Assembly (NCBI GenBank): GCA_022414725.1
Contig: CM039463.1
Span: 90,398,227-90,462,226 of the forward strand
DNA: 64,000 nt
Reading direction: 5' to 3'
Source: Microglena sp. YARC
Lineage: Eukaryota; Chlorophyta; Chlorophyceae; Chlamydomonadales; Chlamydomonadaceae
Of this stretch, positions 45,801-53,300 are shown one piece after another. Positions within the stretch are counted from its first letter, which is position 1. Every line of letters starts with the position of its first letter. The notes below the pieces were generated by a model. That model was given only the letters and a program-made list of their open reading frames with translations. It searched no databases and was not told the origin of the DNA. The position numbers and the translations under genes are program-made.

Positions 45801-48800
45801 TACACACATACACACACACACATACACACATACACACTTGTCATGACATACACACATACACACATACACACTTGTCATGACATACACACATACACACTTG
45901 TCATGACATACACACATACACACATACACACTTGTCATGACATACACACATACACACTTGTCATGACATACACACATACACACATACACACTTGTCATGA
46001 CATACACACATACACACATACACACTTGTCATGCACATACACACATACACACATACACACATACACACATACACACTTGTCATGACATACACACATACAC
46101 ACATACACACATACACACATACACACTTGTCATGACATACACACATACACACATACACACATACACACATACACACTTGTCATGACATACACACATACAC
46201 ACATACATACACACATACACACATACACACATACACACATACACACTTGTCATGACATACACACATACACACATACACACATACACACATACACACATAC
46301 ACACATACACACATACACACATACACACATACACACATACACACATACACACATACACACATACACACATACACACATACACACATACACACTTGTCATG
46401 ACATACACACATACACACATACACACATACACACATACACACATACACACATACACACTTGTCATGACATACACACATACACACATACACACATACACAC
46501 ATACACACATACACACATACACACTTGTCATGACATACACACATACACACATACACACTTGTCATGACATACACACATACACACTTGTCATGACATACAC
46601 ACATACACACATACACACATACACACATACACACATACACACATACACACATACACACTTGTCATGACATACACACATACACACATACACACATACACAC
46701 ATACACACATACACACATACACACTTGTCATGACATACACACATACACACATACACACATACACACATACACACAAACACACATACACACATACACACTT
46801 GTCATTCAGCACTCACCAGTCTTTGTTTCTTCGCTGAGCAGAGATTTTGTTTCCAAACGTGAAAGTGAGTTTTTACTAGCTTCATGGTTTCAGGCCTCCT
46901 CCAGGGACAGCATTTTTAAAGCTTTTAATAGCTTTTTATAGCTTTGTAGGGCCATTGAGGGACAAAAACTGTTTTATTTTATGGAGGCAATTGGGGCCAA
47001 AACCCGGTCAAAAGTAGCGACGGCTACATACAGCGGGGGGGGGAATCCCTGCCGCTGATGCGGCTTGGCCACCCCTCTGCCGCTTTCCCCCCTGGGAGGG
47101 GAGGAGGGGAGGAGGGGGGGGGGGGGGGGGGGGGGGTAACCTGGTAACATACCACTGGACAGCAACATACAAATGTGCTTCATCACTCATAACTCACTCA
47201 CCAGTCTTTGGTGCTTCCGCTGGTGCAGCTTTGCCCCCCCTCTGACGCTTTGCCCCAATCGGCTGCTTCACATCACCTTCCTCCACCTTCACAACAGCTT
47301 CCACAACTTTCCCACCAGCTGCATCCATGGACGCCTCTGAGATGTGGTGGCTGTGGAATATAGCTTCCGCTCGATTTCTCTGGACCTTGGTCAATTCATC
47401 CCAACCCTTGGGCCTGCCCCCCTGCTAAAGCACACAACGTGGGTTGGTTTGAGTTGGTTTGGTTTAGTTTGGTTTAGTTTGGTTTGTTTTGGTTTGGCTT
47501 GGGTAGGTGAAAGCACTAAGGCGCACATAAGATGAATACAGAATAGAGCTTGCGGACAATCTCTCCGGGCCTTGGTCAAGTCATCCCAACCCTTGGGCCT
47601 GCCCCCCTGCTAGAACACACAATGTGGGGTGGGTGGTCGGGTTGGGTTGGGTTGGGTTGGGTTGGGTTGGGTTGGGTTGGGTTGGGTAGGGTTGGGTTGG
47701 GTTGGGTGGGGTGGGGTGGGGTGGGATGGGTGGGTAGGTGAATTCACAAGGGTGCACGCAAGATGAATACGGAATAGAGCTTCTGGTCAATCTCTCTGGG
47801 CCTTGGTCAAGTCATCCCATCACTTGGGCCTGAACCCATCCATCATTTGATCGACCTTTCCACCCACCCAACCATACATTGATTAACATTTCCATTGACC
47901 TTTCCACCAAACTTTCCACTCACTTCCACATCCATACTTTGCACACCTTCCCACCCACCCACTCACCCACCCACCCACCCAGCCACCCACCCACCCACTC
48001 ACCCACCCAGCCACACACCCACCCACCCACCCAGCCACACACCCAGCCACCCACCCACTCACCTACCCAGCCACCCACCCACCCAGCCACACACCCACCC
48101 ACCCAGCCACACACCCACCCACTCACCCACCCAGCCACACACCCACTCACCCACCCAGCCACCCACCCACCCAGCCACCCATACCTTGATTGGTCGTCCC
48201 TCCAAGACAGGCAGCAGTAATTAACCTTTTTATCAACCTTTTCACCCACCCACCCATATATCCCTTCTGCCTATTCTAACCCACCCACCCACCCATATAC
48301 CCCTTCTACCTATTCTACCCACCCACCCACCCATATAGCCCTTCTACCTATTCCACCCACCCACCCACCCATATACCCTTCTACCTATTCTACCCACCCA
48401 CCCACCCATATACCCCTTCTACCTATTCTACCCACCCACCCATATACCCCTTCTACCTATTCTACCCACCCACCCACCCATATACCCCTTCTACCTATTC
48501 CACCCACCCACCCACCCATATACCCCTTCTACCTATTCTACCCACCCACCCACCCATATACCCCTTCTACCTATTCCACCCACCCAGCCACCCATATACC
48601 CCTTCTACCTATTCCACCCACCCAGCCACCCATATACCCCTTCTACCTTTTCCACCCACCCACCCACCCACCCACCCACCCACTCACCCACCCACTCACC
48701 CACCCACCCACCTACCCACCCACCCACCCACTCACCCACCCACTCACCCACCCAGCCACCCACCTACCCACCCACCTACCCACCCACCCACCCACCCACC

Positions 48801-48939
48801 CACTCACCCACCCAGCCTCCCATACCTTGATTGGTCGTCCCTCCAAGGCAGGCAGCAGTATCTCCATTGCTCTGTTCACATCGATAGCGACAGGCTCCTG
48901 CTTCCTTCCCGCACTGGGTACTACTAGAACAAGGGAGCC
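25192..48939 (-). CDS. WD40 protein, WDR76/CMR1 family (12 core exons)
   Basis: Exons in transcript order: 48939-48826, 47421-47202, 45322-45160, 40272-40124, 37514-37294, 35455-35284, 33501-33368, 31399-31341, 30299-30212, 29130-28971, 27815-27647, 25465-25192 (TGA at 25192). Every junction is phase-compatible and has GT-AG borders, giving about 640 codons, close to the size of animal WDR76. The N-terminal part is basic and Ala-rich ([18 protein letters not shown], then [18 protein letters not shown], then [15 protein letters not shown]). WD blades follow: [20 protein letters not shown] with [68 protein letters not shown] with [11 protein letters not shown] then WVIPFRAIW (the most family-specific stretch), and [16 protein letters not shown] at the end. 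The family is linked to chromatin, DNA damage response and, in animals, CUL4-DDB1 ligases. The start codon is not located. Satellites make up most of the 24 kb. Confidence 0.85.
25480..26026. repeat. purine-rich GGGGTGGG-type repeats in last intron
   Basis: 25485-25870 is almost only G, A and T on the plus strand (GGTGGGGTGGGGAGGAGG type). On the transcribed minus strand it is a long pyrimidine tract directly upstream of the last acceptor (exon 25465). Confidence 0.85.
26027..26222. mobile_element. MITE copy, CTTTTnnGCTAC family
   Basis: The ends TTTCTTTTTGGGCTATGAG and CTACGGGTAGCCCCCAAAAG pair. Closest relative at 2286-2475. Confidence 0.75.
26223..27640. repeat. intron DNA with homopolymers and microsatellites
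   Basis: G runs at 26427-26452 and 27150-27176, (ATT)n at 27250-27310 and an A-rich AAACAAAAC tract at 27415-27620, just beyond the donor of the exon at 27647. A 118-codon minus frame at 26230-26586 has no recognisable domain. Confidence 0.7.
27816..28130. repeat. duplicated intron segment next to exon 27647-27815
   Basis: CAAGACTTTGTGTGC..AAGTATACCTGTTGGGGGAG and TTTACATTGG.GACATGTT occur twice, from about 27821 and 27925, right upstream of the exon's acceptor. Confidence 0.75.
28140..28714. repeat. ~115-bp GT-rich tandem units and an ACCCTAAATAG array
   Basis: Four units contain CAGT.AACCCAGTTAAGACGT, AGCCAAAAAGGCTAAATAG and (TG)n. From 28555 to 28668 an 11-12 bp ACCCTAAATAG repeat follows. 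Intronic. Confidence 0.85.
28715..28860 (-). repeat. dispersed repeat C
   Basis: Minus-strand copy; contains TGTTTGGAGTTCAGTTCATTAG and ends in CCCCTGGACGGTAAC. Confidence 0.75.
29140..29420. repeat. GTCAGTATTGACAGT tandem repeats
   Basis: Irregular repeats of TCAGTATTGGCAGTCAGTG and TATGAGTGTCAGTGTCGG, immediately upstream of the exon at 28971-29130. Confidence 0.88.
29490..29645 (+). repeat. dispersed repeat C
   Basis: Well-preserved copy beginning at a TATGTATGTATG run and ending GGGGGCCCTGAGTTCGTGC. Confidence 0.82.
29646..29925. repeat. purine-rich tract
   Basis: GGAGGGAGAAGGAGGAAGGG-type sequence with a G run at 29717. It is a pyrimidine tract in the transcript. Confidence 0.75.
29926..30640 (-). 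repeat. copies of both edges of exon 30212-30299
   Basis: The exon's end and donor (minus strand TTGATTCTCAGTGCAG|GTAA) is copied at 29953-29985 and 30047-30080. The exon's start and acceptor (TTTTGTTT.GCAG CATCGCCTATG) is copied at 30375-30410 and more weakly at 30610-30640. Each copy sits in the adjacent intron. Confidence 0.82.
31100..31335. repeat. repeat C fragment and (CATA)n
   Basis: A fragment of repeat C (31108-31150) leads into ACATACATACAT repeats that reach the donor of exon 31341-31399. CATACCTGCCATC at 31089 mimics that donor. Confidence 0.75.
31560..32800. repeat. 49-bp minisatellite, about 18 copies, then (GGGT)n
   Basis: Very uniform 49-bp units (GATTAGAGCTGGGTAGGTAG core) at about 31590-32515, then degenerate GTGGGTGGGTAG repeats to 32800. 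Intron of the WDR76-like gene. Confidence 0.93.
32820..33195 (-). repeat. copies of the end of exon 33368-33501, and (CA)n
   Basis: The exon end and donor (minus strand GGCGAATTCCAAGAG|GTGGG) is repeated at 32833-32870 and 33043-33095, the second including ATTGGATGCA upstream. (CA)n tracts at 33095-33190 separate copy and exon. Confidence 0.85.
33525..34260 (-). repeat. copies of the start of exon 33368-33501 and a ~55-bp array
   Basis: The exon's acceptor region and first ~60 bp (minus strand GGTTCTCACCTTCAGCCC, then AGCGGCTTGAAGTGG) are repeated at 33693-33762 and 33838-33905. GAATGAGTGAATGC repeats lie between. From 33915 to 34220, five ~55-bp units carry CATGCCATAATCCAAC, apparently derived from the GGATTCTGGCATGT part of exon 35284-35455. 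Confidence 0.8.
34261..34968. other. intron with CT-rich tract and GCGTCGC repeats
   Basis: A CT-rich tract at 34275-34400 and a partial copy of exon 35284-35455 at 34430-34495. From 34605, degenerate repeats with CCATGCGATGGCTAC and GCGTCGCCATTCC follow; 34610-34690 resembles 55750-55870 (TTGCCACCTnTCGCTCCG, then AATTTnCnnCG). A 77-codon minus frame here is not recognised. Confidence 0.55.
34983..35177 (+). mobile_element. tRNA-derived SINE (family S1) with target duplication
   Basis: The head carries TTGGTCTAGTGGTA (A box) and GGGGATTCGAGTCCCC (B box, 35031-35046). The body runs through CCGTTCTCTGCCCGCG to ACCAGGCGTTATCATTACC and ends in a T run. The flanks TATGAAATTAAAAA (34969-34982) and TATGACATTAAAAA (35178-35191) are a 14-bp target duplication with one mismatch. 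Best-preserved copy of the family. Confidence 0.88.
35225..35283. repeat. poly-C run before an exon donor
   Basis: About 24 C at 35240-35262, then CCTTCCCTTCC, directly downstream (minus strand) of the exon 35284 donor. In the transcript this is a G run. Confidence 0.85.
35456..36740 (-). repeat. at least six copies of the start of exon 35284-35455
   Basis: Copies of the minus-strand segment ATTACTAAGGATGGCATCAC, often with TCGCCTTCCACCCTGG, AAGCTCATACTGGCTGC and AGACAAGCAAGGAAA after it, lie at 35525-35611, 35710-35780, 35965-36035, 36125-36195, 36275-36312 and 36395-36435. Still weaker ones occur to 36660. They are separated by GGTGGGAnnnGGGTAGGTG repeats. Stops and lost junction bases show that most are degenerate. 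Confidence 0.85.
36741..36950 (-). repeat. donor-side copies of exon 37294-37514
   Basis: Short blocks reading CATACnTTGGnCnnGTCAAA (36768, 36813, 36853) copy the exon's end and donor, GACGTGGCCAAG|GTATGTA on the minus strand. Confidence 0.65.
36951..37091 (-). CDS. putative extra exon of the WDR76-like gene, copy of exon 37294-37514
   Basis: Minus-strand acceptor TTTTTTTAG|TTG at 37091 and donor TTCAAA|GTATGTATG at 36951 bound 141 bp, 47 open codons, phase 0 at both ends. It encodes [18 protein letters not shown]...[13 protein letters not shown], a clear homologue of the end of the preceding exon ([17 protein letters not shown]...[13 protein letters not shown]). Because both neighbours are also phase 0 it could be included or skipped without a frame change. 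Either it is a true duplicated cassette exon or a better-preserved junction copy like the others in this gene. There are many amino-acid changes but no stop. Confidence 0.5.
37092..37293. other. intron with a short open block
   Basis: On the minus strand 37226-37130 reads [18 protein letters not shown] after a CATGCAG, but its phase (2) does not fit its neighbours, so I do not include it in the gene. Confidence 0.35.
37550..38200. repeat. duplicated intron block with GGTCGGAA/CGGTTGG motifs
   Basis: Two related blocks, about 37620-37780 and 37785-37985, share GAAAAAGCGGTTnnnnAnTG, GGGCGAATGCGA and GGGCGAACAGTCGGTT. No gene is seen. Confidence 0.65.
38325..39545 (-). repeat. about eight copies of the start of exon 37294-37514
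   Basis: The first part of the exon (minus strand GCGCTGGTGCAAGCAAGGAG, then AAAAGGCCCTTCCA and GGCGCCA) is copied at 38340-38440, 38635-38725 and 39440-39530. Shortened copies lie at about 38810, 38935, 39055, 39175 and 39300, each with TCAATGTTGGTGCTTGTGAA and GGCCGACAGGG. They are joined to TTAGTTAGTT-type repeats. All lie upstream of the acceptor, in the intron. Confidence 0.85.
38461..38558 (+). mobile_element. SINE-like element S2 with 12-bp target duplication
   Basis: Contains CTATAGCTAGCTCCGG, GGTGTCCTTAACTTCACG and a CAATTT tail. The flanks TTTAGTTTGGTT (38449-38460) and TTTAGTATGGTT (38559-38570) differ at one base. It is inserted in one of the exon-start copies. Confidence 0.82.
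39655..39945. repeat. 38-bp minisatellite (CACGTTCGTGATCACAAACC)
   Basis: About seven uniform units with ACACACATGCACACGTTCG. Intronic. Confidence 0.92.
39950..40123 (-). repeat. copy of the donor end of exon 40124-40272
   Basis: 39953-40050 repeats the last ~95 bp of the exon on the minus strand (GACGCCGGTGTTGATTACG, AACAAGGGAGTTGTGC, GCAGCTGCAG|GTGGG). The true exon is the copy joined to the open upstream part. Confidence 0.85.
40300..40675 (-). repeat. acceptor-side copies of exon 40124-40272
   Basis: The exon's first bases and acceptor (TATATAGGATCAAG, then GAGCGCCGC on the minus strand) are copied at 40437-40490 and 40625-40672, each followed by ATTGATCTATATGCAT and GGGATG repeats. Confidence 0.75.
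40676..42175. repeat. 1.5-kb GGGATG/GGGGTG array
   Basis: Almost pure GGGATGGGAT and GGGGTGGGAT repeats on the plus strand; on the gene's minus strand CATCCCATCCC. It lies in the intron upstream of exon 40124-40272. Frames of more than 500 codons on both strands (Met-Gly-Trp-Asp or His-Pro-Ile-Pro) are artefacts of a repeat without stops. Confidence 0.97.
42180..43495. repeat. ~270-bp segmental tandem repeat, five copies
   Basis: Each unit holds GATTGATCTAGATGCAT, ATTTATCAAAATTCAAAAATG, TAGTGAATTGTCGCTGAC, GGCAGGCAGG tracts, a CGCTCTACCTTGGTTCTATA block (a copy of the exon 40124-40272 acceptor) and GGGATGGGAT. The copies are over 90% alike by eye, so the amplification is recent. Confidence 0.9.
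43737..44420. repeat. 36-bp minisatellite, about 19 copies
   Basis: Uniform 36-bp units (GAGACGCAACCAATTGGACC core). Since 36 is 12 codons, frames stay open on both strands, giving false frames of 301-580 codons. Its unit matches the ends of the element at 54385-55605. Confidence 0.93.
44421..44857. mobile_element. arm of an inverted-repeat element, then two tRNA-like ~125-bp units
   Basis: 44421-44565 matches one terminal arm of the element at 54385-55605 (TGTAGCCTGC, CCTCCTTCTG, CGTCCTGAACAACCCTGG). Two tandem units follow to 44800, each with GCTTGTGAGAGG and GTGGnTTCGATTCCCTCAA, the latter matching a tRNA T-arm/B box. No acceptor stem was found, so it is more likely SINE-derived than a tRNA gene. 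Confidence 0.55.
44858..45030 (+). mobile_element. dispersed AT-rich element with terminal hairpin (family F)
   Basis: Close relative of 7505-7680: the same hairpin, then CTGGTGAGACGGCTCGTC and AATATTA repeats. Confidence 0.75.
45325..45680. repeat. GGTGAGGGG repeats and an internal copy of exon 45160-45322
   Basis: 45328-45595 is GTGAGGGGTTAGTGGTGAGG-type repeat. 45598-45665 copies an inner part of the exon (minus strand GATGGAGCTCCAATTCACTG, then TGGCCAAGCCTGTACGCGC) upstream of the true acceptor. Confidence 0.82.
45681..46806. repeat. (CACATA)n with TTGTCATGACATA spacers
   Basis: 1.1 kb of ACACATACACACATAC interrupted regularly by CACTTGTCATGACATACACA. Intronic in the WDR76-like gene. 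Confidence 0.96.
46807..47201. other. intron with poly-G run
   Basis: G run at 47116-47137. The segment 47036-47085 on the minus strand (GCCAAGCCGCATCAGCGGCA) weakly resembles the end of exon 47202-47421. Otherwise nothing recognised. Confidence 0.5.
47422..48190 (-). repeat. copies of the start of exon 47202-47421, (GGGTT)n and (CCCA)n
   Basis: The exon start with acceptor (minus strand GCAGGGGGGCAGGCCCAAGG, then TTGACCAAGG) is copied at 47557-47620 and 47785-47838. (GGTTT)n at 47445-47500 and (GGGTT)n at 47637-47710 separate them. CCACCCACCCAG repeats fill 47940-48180. Confidence 0.85.
48181..48825. repeat. donor-side copy of exon 48826-48939 and a ~37-bp minisatellite
   Basis: 48181-48212 copies the exon end (minus strand GGAGGGACGACCAATCAAG|GTATGGG). 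About eleven units of CCCATATACCCCTTCTACCT plus CCCA repeats follow to 48650, then (CCCA)n up to the true donor. Confidence 0.88.
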
Positions 48940-49093
48940 CTGTAGTATGGCAGAAGTGTGTTTTGCAAAGTTCGAGCATCCTAAACCCCAGACCCTGGAA
49001 CGAGGGAGCCCTATGGCAGGATTGTGTTGCGCAAATTGGGATAATCCTAAACCCTAGAGCAAGAGGGTATTTGGATCCCTCTGAAGGCCGGAC

Positions 49094-49283
49094 CACCAGG
49101 GTACTTCCATTGACCAAATTGGCCAGCGCTATAGCGCACTTGGAAACAACAAAACTGCGCTTTGTAGTGCAAAAAGCGCAAAATTTGCTTGCTGCGCCCA
49201 CAGGGGGGTGCAAAAAACTGCGCGAAACGCACAATGGGGCTCAAAAAGGCAGCGCGCCAGCGCGCGCTTGGAAGTACCCTGCG
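49094..49283. mobile_element. MITE with CAGGGTACTTCCA inverted ends
   Basis: CCAGGGTACTTCCA at the left and TGGAAGTACCCTG at the right bound about 190 bp of CGC-rich sequence. No coding capacity. Confidence 0.68.
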
Positions 49284-49380
49284 GACCACACATGTTTTTT
49301 ACTGCCAATGACAGCAAGCAGCCAAATTGCTGGCTAAAGCTATGTAACCAAGTTCAAGTAAAGGCTGGACCATACAATAG
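49284..49380. repeat. fragment holding the empty-site homologue of an S2 insertion
   Basis: On the minus strand it reads CTTGGTTACATAGCTTTAGC then CAGCAATTTGGCTGC, the same sequence that is interrupted by the S2 element at 62419-62511. Confidence 0.7.
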
Positions 49381-49739
49381 GGAGGACTTTGACCATCTCC
49401 ATTGCTCTGTTCACTATAATAGCGACAGGCTTCTGCTTTCTTCCCGCATTGGGTACTTCTGGAATTAGGGAGCCCTATGGCAGAGGTGTGTTGTTGCAAA
49501 TTGGGATCATCCTAAACCCTAGACCCTAGAATGAGGGAGCCTAATTACAGGACTGTGTTGTGCGACGTTGGATCATCCTAAACCCTAGACCCTAGAAAGA
49601 GAAAGCCCTATGGCAGGAGTGTGTTGTGCAAATTGGGATCATACTAAATCCCAGAGCCTAGAATGAGGGAGAGTCAGAGTGGTGAACTACAGGCACACGG
49701 ATACTATATCGGCATCTAGATCTAGATGCCCAACAGGGA

Positions 49740-50487
49740 GCCCTAAGGCAGTGAAGCATGAAGGTAACAGTGCGCCACCTTGGGGATTAATTTTTGTGCT
49801 TTCTCATGTCCTGAGTTACCACAACCACCAGGAGCCACCATCTCTTCCACATAGAAACATACACATTTCAACTTGTTTTTGCCCCCACCCCACTCCCACC
49901 CCACCCCCCCACACACACACACTCCACCACCACCACTACCACCACCCAGACACATACACAATGTAAGGTATCGCTGTTGGAGCTCCATCACCAGGAGCCA
50001 CCATCTCTTCTACATAGAAACATACACATTTCAACTTGTTTTTGCCCCCACCCCACTCCCACCCCACCCACACACACACACACACTCCACCACCACCACT
50101 ACCACCACCCAGACACACACAATTTAAGGTATCGCTGTTGGAGCTCCATCACCAGGAGCCACCATCTCTTCCCCATAGAACCATAAAATTGTGAACTTGT
50201 TTTTGCACCCCCCACACCCACACCCACCCACACACACAACCACATGCAGTCCAGGGTCTCCCTGTTGGAGCTCCACCGGCAGGAGCCACCATCTCTTCCC
50301 CATAGAACCATATAAATTTCAACTTGTTTTTGCACCATCCCCCCCCCACCACCACCACCACCACCACACGCACCCACACCCCACACCCACACATGCAGTC
50401 CAAGGTCTCGCTGTTGGATGGAGCTCCACCACCAGGAGCCACCATCTCTTCCCCATAGTAACATACAGATTTCAACTTGTATTTGCA

Positions 50488-50548
<61 letters not shown>

Positions 50549-50785
50549 TGCAGTTCAAGGTCTTGCTGTTGGATGGAGCTCCACCACCAGGAGCCACCAT
50601 CTCTTCCCCATATTAGCATACACATTTCAACTTGTTTTTGCCCCCCCCCCCCCCCCCCCCACACACACACACCACACACACACACACAGTCCAAGGTCTT
50701 GCTGTTGGAGCTCCACCACTAGGAGCCACCATCTCTTCTCCATAGTAGCATACAGATTTCAACTTGTTTTAGCACCATCCCCCCC

Positions 50786-50827
<42 letters not shown>

Positions 50828-50895
50828 ACCACCACCCAGGCACACACACGGTCTAAGGTCTTGCTGTTGGAACTCCACCACCAGGAGCAGTCTGT
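49740..50895 (-). repeat. ~115-130 bp tandem units, possibly exon-derived, eight copies
   Basis: Each unit holds GGAGCTCCACCACCAGGAGC, CACCATCTCTTCCCCATAG, CATTTCAACTTGTTTTTGC, poly-C and (CA)n. On the minus strand the block stays open as EEMVAPGGGAPT. The segment 49755-49800 resembles the end of the exon at 51150-51245 (AATCCCCAAG|GTGGCGCACTG against AATCCTTAAG|GTAACGCACTG). These are probably copies of junction DNA from the 5' part of the WDR76-like gene. Confidence 0.7.
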
Positions 50896-50904
50896 CAATA
50901 AAAA

Positions 50905-51110
50905 GTAATGACAACGCCTGGTGGGGCGTGGTATTAAGGGAACCTGTCGTACGCGGGCTGAGAACAGTCTACCATCTCGACTAGAAAAGCTACCATCGCG
51001 ATTGACAACGACCTGCAACGCTCAGGGCGACCGTTGGGGGAATTTAACCCCCGACCCTGCTTCGTTTCAGCGATTTGGTGCACCATTAGACCAATCTATA
51101 TCACTGAAAG
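50905..51110 (-). mobile_element. tRNA-derived SINE (family S1)
   Basis: Minus-strand copy. The T-arm/B-box region reads GGGGGTTAAATTCCCCC (B box partly lost), and the GGTGCACCAnnAGACCAAT head and CCACCAGGCGTTGTCATTAC end are kept. No clear target duplication. Confidence 0.8.
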
Positions 51111-51149
51111 GGGCTCACACAGTGAGGCAGTAAGCTAACAGTGCGTTAC

Positions 51150-51245
51150 CTTAAGGATTGTATTGCCGCTGAGTCCACACATTAGAGGAGTTTTTGCATC
51201 AGTTGTTGCTCTTATCGTGCAGAGTTCCAAGAAAGAATCTACGGG
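51150..51245 (-). CDS. probable upstream exon of the WDR76-like gene
   Basis: Minus-strand acceptor CTGCAG|CCC (51245) and donor CTTAAG|GTAACG (51150) bound 32 open codons, PVDSFLELCTIRATTDAK then LMCGLSGNTILK, phase 0 at both ends. The next core exon (48939) also begins at phase 0 ([12 protein letters not shown]), so the join is in frame. Copies of its start follow upstream, as for the other exons of this gene. There is no recognisable domain; it could belong to another gene. Confidence 0.45.
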
Positions 51246-51249
51246 CTGC

Positions 51250-51860
51250 AGTTGTAAAGCAAGGTGAGTTGTCAGAATATGCGGGCTGCGATCGTTGAGC
51301 AAGGGTGGGTGCAAAGCTACAAGAAAGAATATACGGGCTGCAGTTGTTGAGCAAGGTGAGTTGTCAGAATACGCGGGCTGCGATATTTGAGCAAGGATGG
51401 GTGCGGTGCAATTTTTGAGCACGGGTGAGTGCAAAGCTACAAGAAAGAATATACGGGCTGCAGCTGTTGAGGAAGGGTGGGCGCGGTGCAATTGTTGAGC
51501 AAGGGTGGGCGCGGTGCAATTGATGACTTAGGGTGGGTGCAAAGCTAAAAGAAAGAATCTACAGGCTGCAGTTGTTGAGCAAGGGTGGGCGCGGTGCAAT
51601 TGTTGAGCAAGGGTGGGAGTGTGAAAGTCTTGCTTTTGTGGGTGTGTGAAAGGGTGTTTGTATGGTGTGTGAGTGGTCGTGAGTTAGGTAGGTAGGTATA
51701 AGGGGGGTTGGGAGTGGGAAGTGGTTGCTTGTGTGGGTGATTGAAAGGGAGTGGGAGTCTTCAGTTAGCGCATAAGTTGTTGCCCTTACCGTGCAGAGTC
51801 CTAAGAAAGAATCTACAGGCTAGGGTTGTTGAGCAAGGTGAGTGGTCCTGAGTCAAACAA
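51250..51860 (-). repeat. tandem copies of the start of exon 51150-51245
   Basis: Blocks with GAAAGAATCTACGGGCTGCA and GTTGTTGAGCAAGGGTGGG recur about eight times. The copy at 51760-51825 is longest and includes GCATAAGTTGTTGCCCTTAC. Confidence 0.82.
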
Positions 51861-52600
51861 TTTCACTTAGTGTCTTTAATTGCTACAGGGGGGCTGGGGC
51901 CTAAATGTACAATTCACTAACCCAGGTCGTGAGTCAAACAATTTCACTTAGTGTCTTTAATTGCTACGGGGGGGCTGGGGCCTAAATTTACAATTCACTA
52001 ACCCAGGTTGTGGACTAGTTCAAAAAAAGACGGCAAACAATAGCACCTAATAAGGCGAGAGAAAGGTAGGGTGTCTGAAAGCCTTGGGTGTGTGAAAGGG
52101 TGTGTGAGTAAGATAGGCATATTGAGATTGAAATTGAAATTGTTACATCTGTGTAATACAGTTACTCACAGGACGTGATGTTAAGGACACCACAGCGTAA
52201 ACCGGAGCTAACTAAAGTCACCGTAAGGTAGGCATAAGAGGGTGTGGGAGAGTGAAATTCTTGCTTTTGTGGTTGTGTGAAAGAGTGTTTGTACGGGAGT
52301 GTGGAAGGTGAGCGGTCATGAGTAAGGTTGAGAGTCCACTACAAACATCCTGCCAAACTCCCATACAAGCAACCATTTCACACTCTAAAACAAACATCCT
52401 CTCACACACCCTTTCACATTCCCACACAAGCAACCCCTTCACACTCCCTTTCACGCACCCTTTCACATTCCCAAGCAAGCAACCCCTTCACACTTCCATA
52501 CAAGCAACCATTTCACACACCCTTTAACATTCTTAACCTAGCCACCCCTTCACAGTCCCTTCCACACACCCAAGGCTTTTAAACATGCAGTTCAGTAATG
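51861..52600. repeat. intergenic repeats and one S2 element
   Basis: Two copies of an 80-bp block (TTCACTTAGTGTCTTTAATT, then GGGGCTGGGGCCTAAAT) lie at 51855-52015. An S2 element (minus) lies at 52122-52222, flanked by GTAAGATAGGCATA (52108-52121) and GTAAGGTAGGCATA (52223-52236). 52330-52580 holds CTTTCACATTCCCA-type repeats. Confidence 0.78.
52122..52222 (-). mobile_element. SINE-like element S2 with 14-bp target duplication
   Basis: Reverse orientation: the (AAATTG) tail is first, then GTGTAATACAGTTACTCACA and AGGACACCACAGCGTAAACC. The flanking 14-mers differ at one base. Confidence 0.82.
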
Positions 52601-53300
52601 AGATAGCGCAATAGAAATCAATTTTCAGTATAAATATTGTTATAATCATCTACTACTTCCTCACGCAGTGAACCATTGGGGCAGTACATGTCCTAGTACA
52701 ATACTAGCGCACAGTATGAAAGGTTATCTTTGTGGGTTCTGTTGTGTTTTGCTGTGTCGAGTTTTGCTGTGTTGTGCTTTGTTGTGTAGTGCTGTGCTGT
52801 GTTGTGTTGTGAACTCACTGGCCAGGGCCCACCACCCTCCGTCGCGACAAGGCATGTCTACCAATTCCGCCCATCTTATAGAACTGCAAACAGTATTTTA
52901 TTGCACTCATGTACAGGGGCGCATCATGCGCGCGGGCGGAACAATCATATCGCCACAACGAGTGGCACGTGTCCAACCGCCCTAACAATGACACTTATAC
53001 GTGGGGGGGAGCGGGGCGGGCAGCACTCAGGGCCGGGCCTCGCACCATGGATTTCACACGCCTGCTGCCGGTGGAAGTGCTGGAGGGGAGCACCACCGCA
53101 TGCAGCCCAGTCGTCTCGTCCGTTTCAAGACGCAGCATTGTTGTCACGGTCGCTGCGACAATTGAGCACCTTGTTTGGGTCGTTGGTTGCGGAATCGGCT
53201 GGAGGGAAGAGAATGACTAGCACGTTCGCGTAGAGCCTGTTTGGCACGATAGAAGGGTTCAACTGGGTACACGGCTAATGTCATGTGTGCGAGTGTGTGG
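52601..53300. other. GC-rich stretch, possible promoter or first-exon region
   Basis: 52840-53230 is free of satellites, rich in CG dinucleotides and open over 100 codons on the plus strand. A minus-strand ATG at 53138 opens 48 codons. It could hold the first exon of the WDR76-like gene or an unrelated short gene; I cannot decide. Confidence 0.3.

Larger units (their letters stand above)
48940..49700 (-). repeat. ~75-bp units and copies of the start of exon 48826-48939
   Basis: Units with GGGAGCCCTATGGCAG, GTGTGTTGTGCAAATTGGGA and ATCCTAAACCCTAGACCCTA recur about seven times from 48931 to 49690. At 49395-49460 a longer piece of the exon start is copied (minus strand AATGCGGGAAGAAAGCAGAA, then AACAGAGCAATGGAGAT). 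Confidence 0.8.
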
